DNA of 59,233 nucleotides from Clostridia bacterium (GTDB lineage: Bacteria; Bacillota; Clostridia; TANB77; CAG-508). Numbering within the stretch: the stretch's first letter is position 1; each line of letters opens with the position of its first letter. The stretch lies in assembly GCA_022793905.1 (NCBI GenBank), contig JAAWDU010000016.1, positions 1 through 59,233 on the forward strand, given 5' to 3'. Of the stretch, positions 34,363 through 45,126 are shown piece after piece. Under the pieces are notes generated by a model. That model saw nothing but the letters and a program-made list of their open reading frames with translations. It ran no database searches and was not told the DNA's origin. A program made the translations under genes and the position numbers.

Positions 34363-34994
34363 TTCTTTATTCTCCTTTCTATTTCTTCCTTTTTTATAGG
34401 CCCCTCTCTTAAGATTTTTAATTCTTCTTTTTCAAACTTAATTATACTAGAAGGTTTAATCCCTCTCAAATTCCCTACACTAACAAAAAAATCGATTTTT
34501 TCGCTAAATTCCTTTTTTATCTCCTCTTCATTTTCCTCTTCTGGTTCTCCTGCTAAATTACAACTTGTTGCAACAATTGGATGTCCGAATATATTCTATA
34601 AGTTCTAATAAAAAGCTATTATCTGGCATTCTTATTCCTACTGTATCTAAACCGGCTGTTATAATATCTGAAATTTTTTTATTTTTTTCAAATATAATCG
34701 TTAAAGCACCGGGAAAAAACTCTTTTATAGCTTTTCTTTCCAAATAACTAATATTTCTTGTAACACTTTTTATCATATTTTCATTAGAAACTAATATATT
34801 TATAGGATTACTTCTTGGTCTTTTCTTTACATCATAAATTCTTTTTACTGCTTTTATATCTCTTGAATCAGCTACAATCCCATAAACAGTATCTGTAGGG
34901 AGAATTCCGAATTCTCCCATCTTCTCCGAATAATTTCTGCAATCTTTTTTATATCATTTTTTGAATAACTTTGTTTTATATTTATATATTCCAT
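34359..34994 (-). CDS. Sua5/YwlC/YrdC-type threonylcarbamoyl-AMP synthase
   Basis: 210 aa through three +1 sites, all ATT CGG A (34926, 34907, 34585). The shifts restore IIGEDGRIGILPTDTVYGIV at the start and GHPIVATSCNLAGEP near the end, both hallmarks of the YrdC domain that binds ATP and L-threonine. The enzyme makes threonylcarbamoyl-AMP for the t6A37 modification of ANN-decoding tRNAs. The ORF track shows only the central 120 aa. The first two shift sites are 19 nt apart. It is cotranscribed with the PBP gene upstream (21 bp gap). In an organism with unusual decoding, a tRNA-modification enzyme that itself depends on the shift is notable. Confidence 0.9.
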
Positions 34995-35015
34995 TTTTCT
35001 TAATTCTTTCTAATT

Positions 35016-37314
35016 TTATTCTAATTTTAGAGTAATTATACTTCCCTGTTCAACCATTTCTCCTTCTTTTATTTCTTGCTCTTTTACTTTGCCGCTTCCT
35101 GAATAATATATGTTTAGTTTAACCTCTGAAAGAGCTGATTTTGCTTCTGATAATGTTTTTCCGAATTAAATTTGGAACTTTTACTGATGTTCTAACATTA
35201 TTTTCAGCGGTATACAGTACTATAGTTGCACCATCTATTACATTTGCTCCCTTTACTGGAACTTGCTCTGTTACTAAACTTGAATTTGGATTTTGCACTT
35301 CTGGTGCTACTACATTAAATCCTAAATTTGTAAGTGTTCTCTTTGCTTCTGTTACTGTTTTATTTGTAACATCTGGAAGATTTACTTTTTTTACACTTTG
35401 TGCCCCTGCACTTGTTTTATTTGAATTTTCTGAAGCAATTCCCATATATGGCAATACTTCTGTCAATATATTTGAAAGTATTGGTGCTGCAATTTTACTT
35501 CCATATGGATTTTCAGCATCTGGTTTATATACTACAACTAACCCTACAACTTTTGGTTCGTCTGCAGGAGCAGCTGCTAAATATGAAACTGCATATCCTA
35601 CATCTGGATCATTTACTGGTGGCTCTGATGTTCCTGTCTTTCCTCCTACTGTATATCCCATAACTGTTCCATATGTTTTCTCTCTTCCTTCTGAAGCTGT
35701 TTTTAGCATATCTCTCATTTTTTTAGAAGTATCTTCTGATATTACTTTCCTTATTATTTTTGTTTCATGCTCTTTAACTGTTCCAGAGTCTAAATTTATA
35801 GTTTTTTTCACTATACTTGGTTGAATAAGATCTCCTCCATTTACAATTGCTGAAACTGCTGTTATAAGTTGAAGTGGTGTAATATCAAATCTTTGTCCGA
35901 ATGATGTTACACCAAGTTCTACTGGTCCCACTTCTGCTAAAGGGTGAAATCTGCTTGAAACTCCTTCTTGCAATCCAACTCCTGTTCTTTCAAATAATCC
36001 AAATGCTTCAAAATACTTATATAGCCTTGTTGCACCCATTTTGTGCCCTAACTGTATGAAAGCTGCATTACATGAATTTCTTAAAGCTTTTCTTAAACTT
36101 TGATTTCCATGTACTTCATAACCTGCACAACCAATTTTAGTATCATCACCTATCATTGTATAACCTTCACAGTGGAAATCATTTTCATTATCTGTTACTA
36201 TCATTTCTTCTTCAAGTGCTGCTGCTGAAACTATAAGCTTAAATGTTGAACCTGGTTCATATGTCTTTAGATTTCTATCAGCCCACATAGTTTGAAGTTT
36301 ATCTTTTCTTTCTTCTTGACTATATTCATCCCATTTCTCTTTATCTTCTTCTATACTTATTGTAAATGGCTCATTTAAGTTGTAATCTGGATATGTTGCC
36401 ATTGATAAAATTTCTCCTGTCTTCGGATCCATAAGTATTACTGAGCCACCCTGTGCATTATGTTTTTCAACACCTTCTTTTAAATACTTTTCAACTACTT
36501 TTTGTATATTTACATCTATTGTTAAATAAAGGTCTGAACCATTCTCTACTTCTATATATTGCTCATAATTTGCAGAAATTTCTTTTCTTTTTACATTTCC
36601 TGTTGTGACTATTCTTCCATTTTTTCCAGCTAAAACTCCGTTTTGGCTTTGTTCTACTCCGATATAAACCTTGCTCATCTGTTCCAGTAAAACCTATTAC
36701 ATGAGCTGCCAAATTATCATACGGATAATATCTTTTGCTATCTTCATCTATATTTATTCCTGAAGTTATTTTGTTTTCTTTCATCCATGCTTTCAGTTTA
36801 TCAACAAGCTCTTGCTCAACTTTTTCTGCTATTTTTTCTACTGATTTTGTACTTTGTACTTTTTCAAGTACTTCCTCATAATTTAAAGAAAATATATCTG
36901 CTAGCCCTCCGTGCTACTTTCTTCTTATATTCTGCTGTTTTTATTTTTTCTACTTCTTCATCTTCATGTTCAACAACTATTTTATCTGGATTTATTGTTA
37001 TTGTATCTACCTGTGCACTAGTTGCAAGCACTTTACCATTTGTATCACGTATACTTCCTCTTTTAGGTTTTATAGTACTATTTAAAGTCTGTTGTCTAGA
37101 AGCAAGTTCCTTAAGTTCTGCACCTTGAACAAACTGTATCCATCCGAATTCTTCCTATAAGAAGTGTGAATATCATAAGCATTACTGCTGTTGCTCTTTT
37201 TAATCTATGTGCTGGTACAGCTTTATCTAATACTTTTTTCTTATTTTTTTTATAATTTTTACTCAAATCATTTTCACCAAAATTATTGTATCGTAACTTG
37301 CTCCTCCCTGTCAA
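35016..37314 (-). CDS. SpoVD/PBP2-type penicillin-binding protein with PASTA domains
   Basis: 764 aa after four +1 sites: 37144 (ATT CGG A), 36909 (GCA CGG A), 36659 (TAT CGG A) and 35161 (ATT CGG A). It has an N-terminal cytoplasmic basic segment and one membrane helix, a dimerisation domain (KRGSIRDTNG), a transpeptidase domain with PGSTFK, NSCN and GKTGTSE, and two PASTA repeats (LPDVTNKTVTEAKRTL and NLIGKTLSEAKSAL). The last shift completes the second PASTA repeat. It crosslinks peptidoglycan on the outer face of the membrane; PASTA domains and location next to pdaA suggest a septal or spore-cortex role. It is paralogous to the truncated PBP at 7.3-9.0 kb. Confidence 0.92.
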
Positions 37315-37332
37315 TCCCTAGCATAAAATTTA

Positions 37333-38157
37333 CTATGAATTTTGTGTAAATTCTTCTATTCTTTTAAATTCATATCCCATATTTTTTATTTCTTTTATAA
37401 CTTCTCCTAAAATTTCTGAATTATCTTTTGATGTTGCATGAAGTAAAATTACTGCTCCTGGATGTATATTATCTAGTACTTTTTTCTTTCCATAATCACA
37501 TCTTCCTTGCTTATTTTCATCCCAATCATCATAAGCAAGTGACCACATTACATTTGTATATCCTAAATTTTTAGTTACTGCCAAAGTTCTTTCACTATAC
37601 TCTCCTTTTGGTGGTCTTATGTATTTCATTTCATATCCATATTTTTCAAAAATTGTCTGATGTAATTTCATTACTTCTGTTTTAATTTCTTCATCACTTA
37701 AATCTGGCAGACTTTTATGATTCAAAGTATGATTACCGTAGTGTGTGCCCGTTCATCAATCATTCTTTGAACTATATCTCCAGCAGTATTTATGTAATGT
37801 GCTGTTACAAAAAATACTGCTTGCACTTTTTCTTCCTTTAGAGTATCTAATATTTTTTCTGTATACCCTGCTTCATATCCTTCATCAAATGTTAAATATA
37901 CATACTTTTTTTCTTTATTCCCTATACATATTCCTTCATAATTTTTCATAAGTTCTAAATTTGTTTTCCCGAGTTCTGGTTGTTCATGATTTTCCACTCT
38001 TTTTATCCCCCAACCGTATTTTGGTATTACTTAATACTCCACTACTGGTTAGCGCACTATTTTCTCCTTGATTATAACTATATGCACACCATATTACAAT
38101 CGCAATAAATAAAAGTAAAATGCCAGATAACTTTTTAAATATCCTCCTCAAAAGCAT
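37333..38157 (-). CDS. pdaA: PdaA-like polysaccharide (peptidoglycan N-acetylmuramate) deacetylase
   Basis: 273 aa after three +1 sites: 38014 (ATA CGG T), 37749 (GAA CGG G) and 37736 (CTA CGG T). The start at 38157 has GGAGGGG just upstream. It has a membrane anchor (about 10-28), then GWGIKR, the NodB-domain motif LTFDEGYEAGYT, the zinc-binding EGHTLGNHTLNH (rebuilt by two shifts 13 nt apart), RPPKGEY and a C-terminal LLHATSKDNSE block. PdaA removes the acetyl group from muramic acid on the way to muramic-delta-lactam in the spore cortex. Its place next to a SpoVD-like PBP supports a cell-wall role. The gene symbol is by family resemblance. Confidence 0.87.
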
Positions 38158-38198
38158 TCCCCTCCCTAAAGTTTTTATTATAATTATATGTGTTAGTA

Positions 38199-38229
38199 TA
38201 AAAAAAATAACCTACTCTACTAGGTTATT
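38199..38229 (-). terminator. Terminator after the pseudouridine synthase gene
   Basis: AAATAACCTA, loop, TAGGTTATTT with eight T on the minus strand; the TAG stop codon of the gene is part of the stem. Confidence 0.7.
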
Positions 38230-38913
38230 TCTATACCTTCTAATATCTTCCATGACCCAACCTTTTCTGGAATCGACACAAAATTCATTTCCTCTTTCGT
38301 CACTGGATGCATAAAACTTAATTTATATGCCCAAAGTGCAATTTGTTTACCGTCTTCCTCTTGTCCCATACTTTTGGTCTCCACATATTGAGTGCCCTGC
38401 ATGTGCAAGCTGTACCCTTATCTGATGATGCCTTCCTGTATGAAGCTTTATTTTTAAGACTGATAACTCTATTTCTTTCTCATATTTTATAACTTCATAA
38501 TCGAGCTTCGCAAGTTTTGCATTTTTTGTTCCTTCATTTACAACCTTACTTGTATTTTTGCTTTGATTTTTCAGTAAATAATCTTCTAAGCTTCCTTTTT
38601 TGCTTTCTAATTTTCCGGTCTACTATGCATAAATACTCTTTTTTTAGCTCTCTTTCTCTAACACTTTCACTAAGTCTGCCTGCTGATTTAGAAGTTTTTG
38701 CGAATACCATAACTCCGCCCGCACAGGTCTATCTAATCTATGCACAAGCCCAAGATAAACATTTCCAGGCTTTTTATATTTTTCTTTTAAATACTGTTTT
38801 ATTAGACTAAGCATACTCTCATCACCTGTTTTATCTTCTTGTGAAGGAATATTTGGTATTTTTTCTACTACTATTATATGGTTATCTTCATATATTACTT
38901 TTATTTTCTGCAT
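38220..38913 (-). CDS. RluA/RluD-family pseudouridine synthase
   Basis: 229 aa after four +1 sites: 38719 (GTG CGG G) and 38715 (GGG CGG A), which are back to back, then 38615 (GAC CGG A) and 38350 (AGA CGG T). Together they restore VHRLDRPVGGVMVFAKTSKSA, where HRLDRP contains the catalytic Asp, then KKEYLCIVDG, the HTGRHHQIRVQL block and CGDQKYG. It isomerises uridines in 23S rRNA or tRNA in the cytoplasm. The double shift decodes GTG C GGG C GGA GTT as Val-Gly-Gly-Val. It starts 3 bp after the methyltransferase stop, as part of the same operon. Confidence 0.9.
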
Positions 38914-38916
38914 TTT

Positions 38917-39781
38917 TTACTTCTCCCAACGTCCAAAAATTCCACAAGGTAAGACTAAATTAGATTTTTTCATAGGAATACCTATTTCTCCTGATGTTAC
39001 CTGTCCTTTAAATTTTCCTCTAAAATTCAAATTCAATATATTTTCTAATACCTTTGCTGAAATTCCTGTTGTATATGAATTAATTAAGAAAAATAATGGA
39101 TTTTCTGATAAAACCTTCATACAAAGCTTTACTAAATCAAAAATACTTTCTTCAAATTGCCACACTTCTCCATTTGTACCTCTTCCGTAAGAAGGTGGAT
39201 CCATAATAATCGCGTCATATGTATTTCCCCTTCTAATTTCACGATTAACAAATTTAATTACATCATCAACTATGTACCTTACTTTTTTATCTTGGAGCTT
39301 AGAACTTAATACATTCTCTTTTGCCCAAGTTGTCATTCCCTTAGAACTATCTACATGGCAAACGCTTGCACCTGAACTTAAGCAAGCAACTGTTGCACCT
39401 CCTGTATAGGCAAATAGGTTTAAAACCTTAATTTCTCTTTTTTCATTTGCTATTTTATTTTTCATCCAATCCCAGTTTACAGCTTGTTCAGGAAATAGTC
39501 CAGTATGTTTAAATCCCATTGGTTTTATATTAAATTCTAAATCCCTATATCTAACATTCCAAGATGTAGGAAGCTTAGTCTTGTATTCCCAAGCTCCACC
39601 TCCTGTTTTGCTTCTTTTATATATAGCATTTGCCTTTTCCCATTCTTTTGGGAAAGATTTTTCATTCCAAATAACTTGAGGGTCTGGGCGAATTAAAATA
39701 ATATTCCCCCACCTCTCAAGTTTTTCTCCGACTTGCCATATCTATTAGTTCGTATTCTTCCCAATTTTTTGCTAATTCCAT
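38917..39781 (-). CDS. Class I SAM-dependent (rRNA) methyltransferase, COG1092/RlmI-like
   Basis: 287 aa with one +1 site at 39728 (AGT CGG A), near the N-terminus (IDMASGEKLERWGN). The rest is ORF 38917-39519 extended upstream. The SAM-binding glycine loop is NLFAYTGGATVACLSSGA, followed by HVDSSKGMTTWAKENV, and the catalytic DPPSYGRG; this is the pattern of RlmI/RlmK-type rRNA methyltransferases. The target base cannot be read from sequence. GGA codons after TAC (TAC GGA) do not shift, a useful internal control. Confidence 0.85.
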
Positions 39782-39801
39782 TATTATATTCCTTTCAATT
39801 A

Positions 39802-39903
39802 TTAGATACTAGAAAGTACATTAAAAAAGTTTGCAATTAAAACTAAATAAGTAACAAAGAAAACAAGTCCAATCCCAATTAAAATAATCATAAATTTTTT
39901 CAT
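39802..39903 (-). CDS. Small membrane peptide, 33 aa
   Basis: ATG at 39903 preceded by AGGGAGG with good spacing; sequence MKKFMIILIGIGLVFFVTYL and so on, one membrane helix, stop at 39802. It is too short for the ORF track. The strong RBS and position between uvrC and the methyltransferase in the same direction support translation. Function unknown. Confidence 0.6.
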   Translation of the reverse strand: MKKFMIILIGIGLVFFVTYLVLIANFFNVLSSI

Positions 39904-39981
39904 TTGTAAAACCTCCCTTTAATAAATACTTATTCAAGGTAAGTTTACTTTAGTACAATTTTTGCATACAAAATGATATCA

Positions 39982-41779
39982 TTATTTGAGATTTTCTTTT
40001 ATTTTTCTAGCTAGTTCTGCATTTATGCCTTTAATTTTAGTAAGTTCACTAATTTTTGCATTTTTTATTTCTTCTATATTATCAAACTTCTTTAAAAGTT
40101 CAGACTTCTTTTTAGCGCCAATTCCCTCTATATCATCTAAAGCAGATTTTGTCATTTCCTTATCACGAAGTTTTCTATGGTATTCAATTGCTGTATCATG
40201 CACTGTATCTTGAAATCTGGTTATAAGGTTTAATGCATTTTCAGATAAAGCAATTTCCTTTCTTTCTTCATCAATTAAAGCTTTTGTCCTATGTTTATCG
40301 TTTTTTACCATTCCATATATAGGTATTTTTACCCCTGTTTTTTCACATGCATTTAGAGCAGCCCTAATTTGTGTTATTCCTCCGGTCTACAAAAATCATG
40401 TCTGGGAGCTCTCCAAATCCACTTTTATCACTTCCGAAGTGAACGCCTTATTCTTCTTTCTATTACTTCTTCCATACATCTTGGGTCATCTTGACCAAAT
40501 ACTGTTTTTATTTTAAATCTTCTAGATAAAGATTTATTTATCTTTCCGTTCTTTAAGCACACACATTCCGTGCAACAATATTTGTTCCAGAAATATTAGA
40601 TATATCAAAGGTTTCAATTTTATTTGGAAATTTTTCTAAATTTAATTTCGTTTTTAATTCGCTTAAAATTTCAAATTTATCTTCTTGTTTGTTTTCTAAT
40701 GTAACTCTTGCATTATTTTTTGCCATTTCAACAAACCTAAGCTTTTCTCCTTTTTTAGGCGATTTTATTTCTACCTTTCTTCCTGCTTTCTCTGCAAGTA
40801 ACTGTTCTAAAGCTTCTTCATCTTCAATCTCTTCTTCACACATTATTTTATTCGGTAAGTTTTCGCTTTCTAAATAATATTGTTTTATGAAACCAGAGAT
40901 AATCTCTTTAATGTCCATATCCCTAAGCTCATTCAAGAAATAGTGCTCTCTTCCTATCATTTTGCTTCCTCTTACAAAAAATACTTCTAAACATACTCCG
41001 AACTTCGTTTTTTGCAATTCCTATTACATCTATATTGTTTTCTACTGCATTTGAAACTTTTTGTTTTTGTGTTATATTATCTATTGCCTGTATTTTATCT
41101 CTTAGAATGCCAGCTTCTTCATATTCCTGCCTCATTGCACAGATTTTCATTTCTTCTTCTAGTTCTTTTTTTATTTTATCTATCTTTCCGTTCAAGTAGC
41201 ATTAAAACTTGGTCTATTTGTTTTTGATACTCCTCTTTTGGCACATTATTTACGCATGGCCCTAAACATCTTCCTATATGATAGTTTAAACATACCCTTT
41301 TATTAGATTTAAAATTCCTGCATTGCCTTATCTTAAATCTCTTTTTTATAAAATCAACCATTTCTTTTGCACTGCCTGGATTTGCATATGGTCCGAAAAT
41401 ATTTTGAACCGTCTTTTACATATCTTCTTGTTATATATACATTTGGATATTCTTCTTTTAGTGTCACTTTTATGTATGGATAGCTTTTATCGTCTTTTAA
41501 GAGAACATTAAATTGAGGCATATTTTTTTTGATTAAATTACATTCTAAAATCAATGCCTCTGCTTCGTTATCTACAACGATATATTCAAAATGGTCTATG
41601 AGTGAAACCATTTTTTCTATTCTTGCTGTTTTGTTATTTTTTCTAAAATACTGTCTCACTCTATTTTTAAGTGAGACAGCTTTTCCGAACATATATTATT
41701 TTATCGTTTTTATCCTTCATTAGATAAACTCCGTGGCTTTCCGCGGAAGCTTTTTTAGTTCTTCTTCAATATTAAACAT
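39982..41779 (-). CDS. uvrC: UvrABC system protein C read through ten CGG +1 shifts
   Basis: 595 aa. The ten CGG sites start at 41741, 41731, 41685, 41393, 41188, 40998, 40568, 40546, 40434 and 40382; their phases rotate 2,1,0 without error. The restored glycines are the invariant ones of the family: LPGKPGVYLM and IYVGKA (GIY-YIG nuclease), [20 protein letters not shown] (start of the UVR coiled coil), [21 protein letters not shown], and [11 protein letters not shown] (RNase H-like nuclease), followed by helix-hairpin-helix [16 protein letters not shown]. It incises DNA on both sides of a lesion during nucleotide excision repair. The ATG at 41779 is one base after the hpt stop. This is the cleanest protein-level proof of the shift rule. 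Confidence 0.96.
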
Positions 41780-41780
41780 T

Positions 41781-42302
41781 TTATCCCTCTAAATATGCAA
41801 CATATGGTAAGTTTCTATAATTATTATCTATGTCAAATCCAAAGCCTACTACATAGTTGTTTGGTGCATCAAACCCTACATAATCTACTTGTACTTCCAC
41901 TTCTCTTCTTCCGTACTCTATTTACTAATGCACATACTTTCATTGTTCTTGGATTTTTTGACCTTAGATGTTCAAGAAGATATTTCATGCTTCTTCCGAG
42001 TATCAACTATATCTTCTACAATAAGTACGTCTTTTCCTTCTATTGAGTCTCTTAAATCTGTTCTTAGTGTAACTTCTCCGCACAGAGTCTGTTCCTTCAT
42101 AGCTCGATATTGTGATAAATTCATATTTTAGCTTTGTTTTCATTTTTAGTGTTAGTTCTACTGTAAAAAATACTGCCCCTCTCATTACGCAAATAATTGT
42201 TAGCTCTTTTCCTTGGTAGTCTTTGTCAATTTCTTCTGCTAGTTCTTGAATTCTTTTTTCTAGTTCTTCTTTGCTTATTAGTTCTTTGAAATTTTCGTAC
42301 AT
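41781..42302 (-). CDS. hpt: Hypoxanthine phosphoribosyltransferase
   Basis: 172 aa after three +1 sites: 42078 (GTG CGG A), 41996 (ACT CGG A) and 41911 (GTA CGG A). The middle one restores VEDIVDTGRSM, the PRPP-binding loop in which the Gly is essential; the others restore SVGEVTL and NRVGRREVEV. The C-terminal DYVGFDAPNNYVVGFGFD and YRNLPYV are diagnostic of HPRT. It salvages hypoxanthine and guanine to IMP and GMP. First gene of the hpt-uvrC operon. Confidence 0.95.
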
Positions 42303-42336
42303 ATCATAGACCTCACTTTTTAATAAATTTACATAT

Positions 42337-42365
42337 ATTATACTATTTATTCATATTTTTTGCAA
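42337..42365 (-). promoter_or_regulatory. Promoter of hpt-uvrC
   Basis: Minus strand TTGCAA, 17 bp, TATAAT, about 35 bp before the hpt ATG. Confidence 0.55.
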
Positions 42366-42394
42366 TATGAACGTTTTTTTATTTACAAATTTTT

Positions 42395-42423
42395 TTGCTT
42401 GTGTTATACTGTTGCTATATAAA
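42395..42423 (+). promoter_or_regulatory. Promoter of the rightward 42.4-kb unit
   Basis: TTGCTT, 17 bp, TATAAA, 27 bp before the ATG at 42450; divergent from the hpt promoter. Confidence 0.5.
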
Positions 42424-42449
42424 CATATGAAAGGATTGTGATTTTATTT

Positions 42450-43356
42450 ATGAATCAGATATTATATACTTCTTCTGGCAAGCCTTCTCGGACCACTTCC
42501 AATACAAACTATTGTGAAATTTTTTGCAATTTCACTTATTGTTTTTGGTTTAGCTTTATTTGTAGGAGGTACATATAATCAATTTGCTATAAATTTTGAA
42601 AGTGTAGATGAACTTGATACTTCTCTTGCAAATATTGAGTTTTCAAAAGACCGGAAATATAGCAACTATTCATATAACTCACAATAAAAATATTTCTAGA
42701 GTTAAATATTATTGGAATGAAGATGATGTTAAATTAGTTGATGGAAATTCACGTTCAGAAATAATTATTGATAATATTGATATTCCTTCACGGAATAAAT
42801 ATGCTTTTTGTTGAAGCCCTTGATATAAATGGTAGAACAGCAAAAGCTGAATATGAATATTCTTATGATGGAATTGCAGTAGACTTTTTAATTGATAATG
42901 CAGATTTAAAAATAGTTGCCTCAGACTTAAATCGGTGTTTCTTATATGAAATATAAATGGAATAATGAAGAAGAAGTTACTGTATACCCTACAGAAGAAG
43001 GAGATGTTTCAATTGAACATAAGACTCCGCTTCGTTCTGGTGTAAATACTGTTACTGTTACTGTTGTAAATAGCAATAACATCACATTTAATAAATCAAA
43101 AGAAATGGATATTAACAAACTGCCTATTATTGATTTATATATTATGGGAACTACACTCTATGTAACTGTTCGTGATGAAGAAGGTGTTGCAAAAGTTGAG
43201 CAACAAATTAATACAGGCGAAGTTAAAACATACCAAGCAAATGGAGAAAAAGAATTCTCATATCAATATGATATTGGTAATGAAAATATAGTTGTTACTA
43301 TTACAGCTACTGATGTTCGTGGAGCAAAAAAAGTTTATTCAGCTAAAAACTATTAA
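42450..43356 (+). CDS. Membrane-anchored protein with Ig-like extracellular modules
   Basis: 300 aa after four +1 sites: 42489 (TCT CGG A), 42652 (GAC CGG A), 42791 (TCA CGG A) and 42933 (AAT CGG T). One N-terminal membrane helix (about 22-45, TIVKFFAISLIVFGLALFVG) is followed by three repeated beta modules, each with a pattern such as ISRVKYYWN, VSYMKYKWN and VAKVEQQIN, resembling bacterial Ig-like folds of about 80 aa. I do not recognise a named family. It precedes the GGDEF gene by 17 bp, with GGAGAAA as RBS of the latter, so the two may form one signalling or surface unit. Confidence 0.75.
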
Positions 43357-43373
43357 TAATTTAGGAGAAACTT

Positions 43374-44307
43374 ATGATACAAGAAATATTTATTATTGAA
43401 GATATAGAAGATTTAATTAACCATATAAAACCTAAATTTAGAGGAAAAAAGGATTTTTTACTAAGACGAATACCTTCTCGGACTTTTAAGTGAACATTTA
43501 CTTGATAATCCAGCTCTAATTTTGATTAATGAAGATAATTTGAAAGAAATGGATATAAAAGCTCTTTGTAAGCTTGCTAGAAGTAATGAGGATAATAGTG
43601 CAACCCCTATAATGGTAGTTACCTCTAATAATTCTATAGAACATGAAAAAGAACTTTTAAAACTTGGTATTGAATACTTTATTAGACAACCTATGGATGC
43701 TGATATATTATTTTATATAATTAAAAATATAGTTAATTTACTTGCTGTAAATAGAGGTATTAGTCCACTCACTAAACTCCCTGGCAATATTCCTATTCAA
43801 GCAGAATTAAAAAAGAGATTATTAAAGAAGCAGGAATTTGCAGTATTATATTTTGATTTAGATAACTTTAAAGCATATAATGATACTTATGGTTTTTTAG
43901 GTGGAGATGAAGTAATAAAACAAACTGCAAAAATTATAATACAAAATATTAACTCAAATGAAAATATTCACAATTTTTTAGGACATATAGGTGGAGATGA
44001 TTTTGTTGCATTAGTCCCAAATACAGATTATGAAGAAATTTGTCAAAAGATAATATTGGAATTTGATAAAAAAATTCTAGATTTTTTCTCAGATGAAGAT
44101 ATTGAGAAAGGATATTTGGAAGTACCTAATAGAAAAGGAGTAATAGAAGAATTTCCATTAATTTCAATATCTGTTGGAATTGTAGAAGTTTCAAAAGGTA
44201 GATTTCATAATATTTTAGAAATAGGTGAAGTTGGTGCTCAAGTAAAACATCTTGCGAAAACAACCCCTGGAAGCGCCTATGCTATAAATAGGAGAACGCC
44301 AAGTTAA
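43374..44307 (+). CDS. Receiver-like/GGDEF diguanylate cyclase-type protein
   Basis: 310 aa after one +1 site at 43479 (TCT CGG A) in the N-terminal domain. The N-terminal part (1-125) resembles a response-regulator receiver (LILINEDN, PIMVVTSNN, YFIRQPMDADIL), with Asn rather than a clear phospho-Asp at the expected place. Residues about 145-300 form a GGDEF domain: YFDLDNFKAYNDTYGFLGGD and the signature GGDDF (a tolerated variant of GGDEF). An RxxD inhibitory site is not obvious. It could make cyclic-di-GMP, or be a degenerate sensor. Confidence 0.8.
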
Positions 44308-44325
44308 TTAAATATATTAATTCGA

Positions 44326-44353
44326 AATGGAGCATTTTTATGCTCCATTTTGA
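44326..44353 (+). terminator. Hairpin between the GGDEF and amidase genes
   Basis: AAATGGAGCATTTTTATGCTCCATTT is a near-perfect hairpin followed by only a short T run. It may attenuate rather than fully terminate. Confidence 0.5.
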
Positions 44354-44384
44354 ATATATTAGAATAAATAAGAGGTGATAAAAT

Positions 44385-45120
44385 ATGATTATCCTTAGGA
44401 AAAAACGCTTTCTAATTCTAATTTCTTGCCTAGTATTATCTTTTTCTATTTATCTAGCTCAAACTAATACCATAAACTATGCAAATAGAACATATGATAT
44501 AACTCAAGTTTCCTCTATCCCTGCAACACGGCAAAGTAATTGTGATTGATGCAGGACATGGCGGAGAGGACCGGACGGAGCAACTCGGAGTTAATCGGTT
44601 TTACAGAGGCAGATATTAATTTAAAAATCGCATTAAAACTTCAAAATTTACTAGAAGAAGCAAATGCAACTGTTATTTTAACTCGTTCAGATGAAAATTC
44701 TATTCATGAAATTGATTGTAATACATTAAGAGAAAAAAAGGTCTCAGATATTAGAAATAGAGTGAAAATAGGAAATAATTCTTGTGCTGACATTTTTATT
44801 TCTATTCATCTAAATAAAATCCCAGAGGAGCAGTATGATGGTTTCCAAACTTTTTATAATAAAAAATCAGTTGAAGGCAAACTTCTTGCAGAAACTATTC
44901 AAACTTCTCTTTTAAATTCAACTCGGAAAAGATAATAAGAGACTTGCAAAATCTATTCAAAATGTTTATATTGTAGAACATGTGGAAATTCCGCTTTGCA
45001 TTGTGGAATGTGGATTTTTATCAAACCCTAATGAAGCTAACCTTTTAGTTCAAAATGAATACCAAGACAAACTTGCTTGGGGTATTTTTGTGCGGAATTA
45101 CTAATTATTTTAATACCTAA
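44385..45120 (+). CDS. N-acetylmuramoyl-L-alanine amidase (Amidase_3) read through seven CGG +1 shifts
   Basis: 242 aa. The CGG sites start at 44529 (ACA CGG C), 44572 (GAC CGG A), 44576 (GGA CGG A), 44586 (ACT CGG A), 44596 (AAT CGG T), 44924 (ACT CGG A) and 45093 (GTG CGG A). Four of them lie within 27 nt and rebuild GEDGGATGVNG directly after the zinc-ligand motif VIVIDAGHGG. Later motifs are NLLEEANATVILTRSDE, FISIHLNK (second zinc His) and LCIVECGFLSNP with the catalytic Glu. N-terminal signal anchor (about 7-25). RBS AGAGGTG. It cleaves the bond between MurNAc and L-Ala in peptidoglycan, as in CwlD, which acts with PdaA in cortex muramic-lactam formation; CwlD-like identity is plausible but not proven. 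Confidence 0.93.
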
Positions 45121-45126
45121 AAGATT

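Noticed and set aside
44326-44353. Full transcription terminator between the GGDEF and amidase genes
   Set aside because: The hairpin lacks a strong T tract; kept only as a possible attenuator, and the amidase gene may still be cotranscribed.
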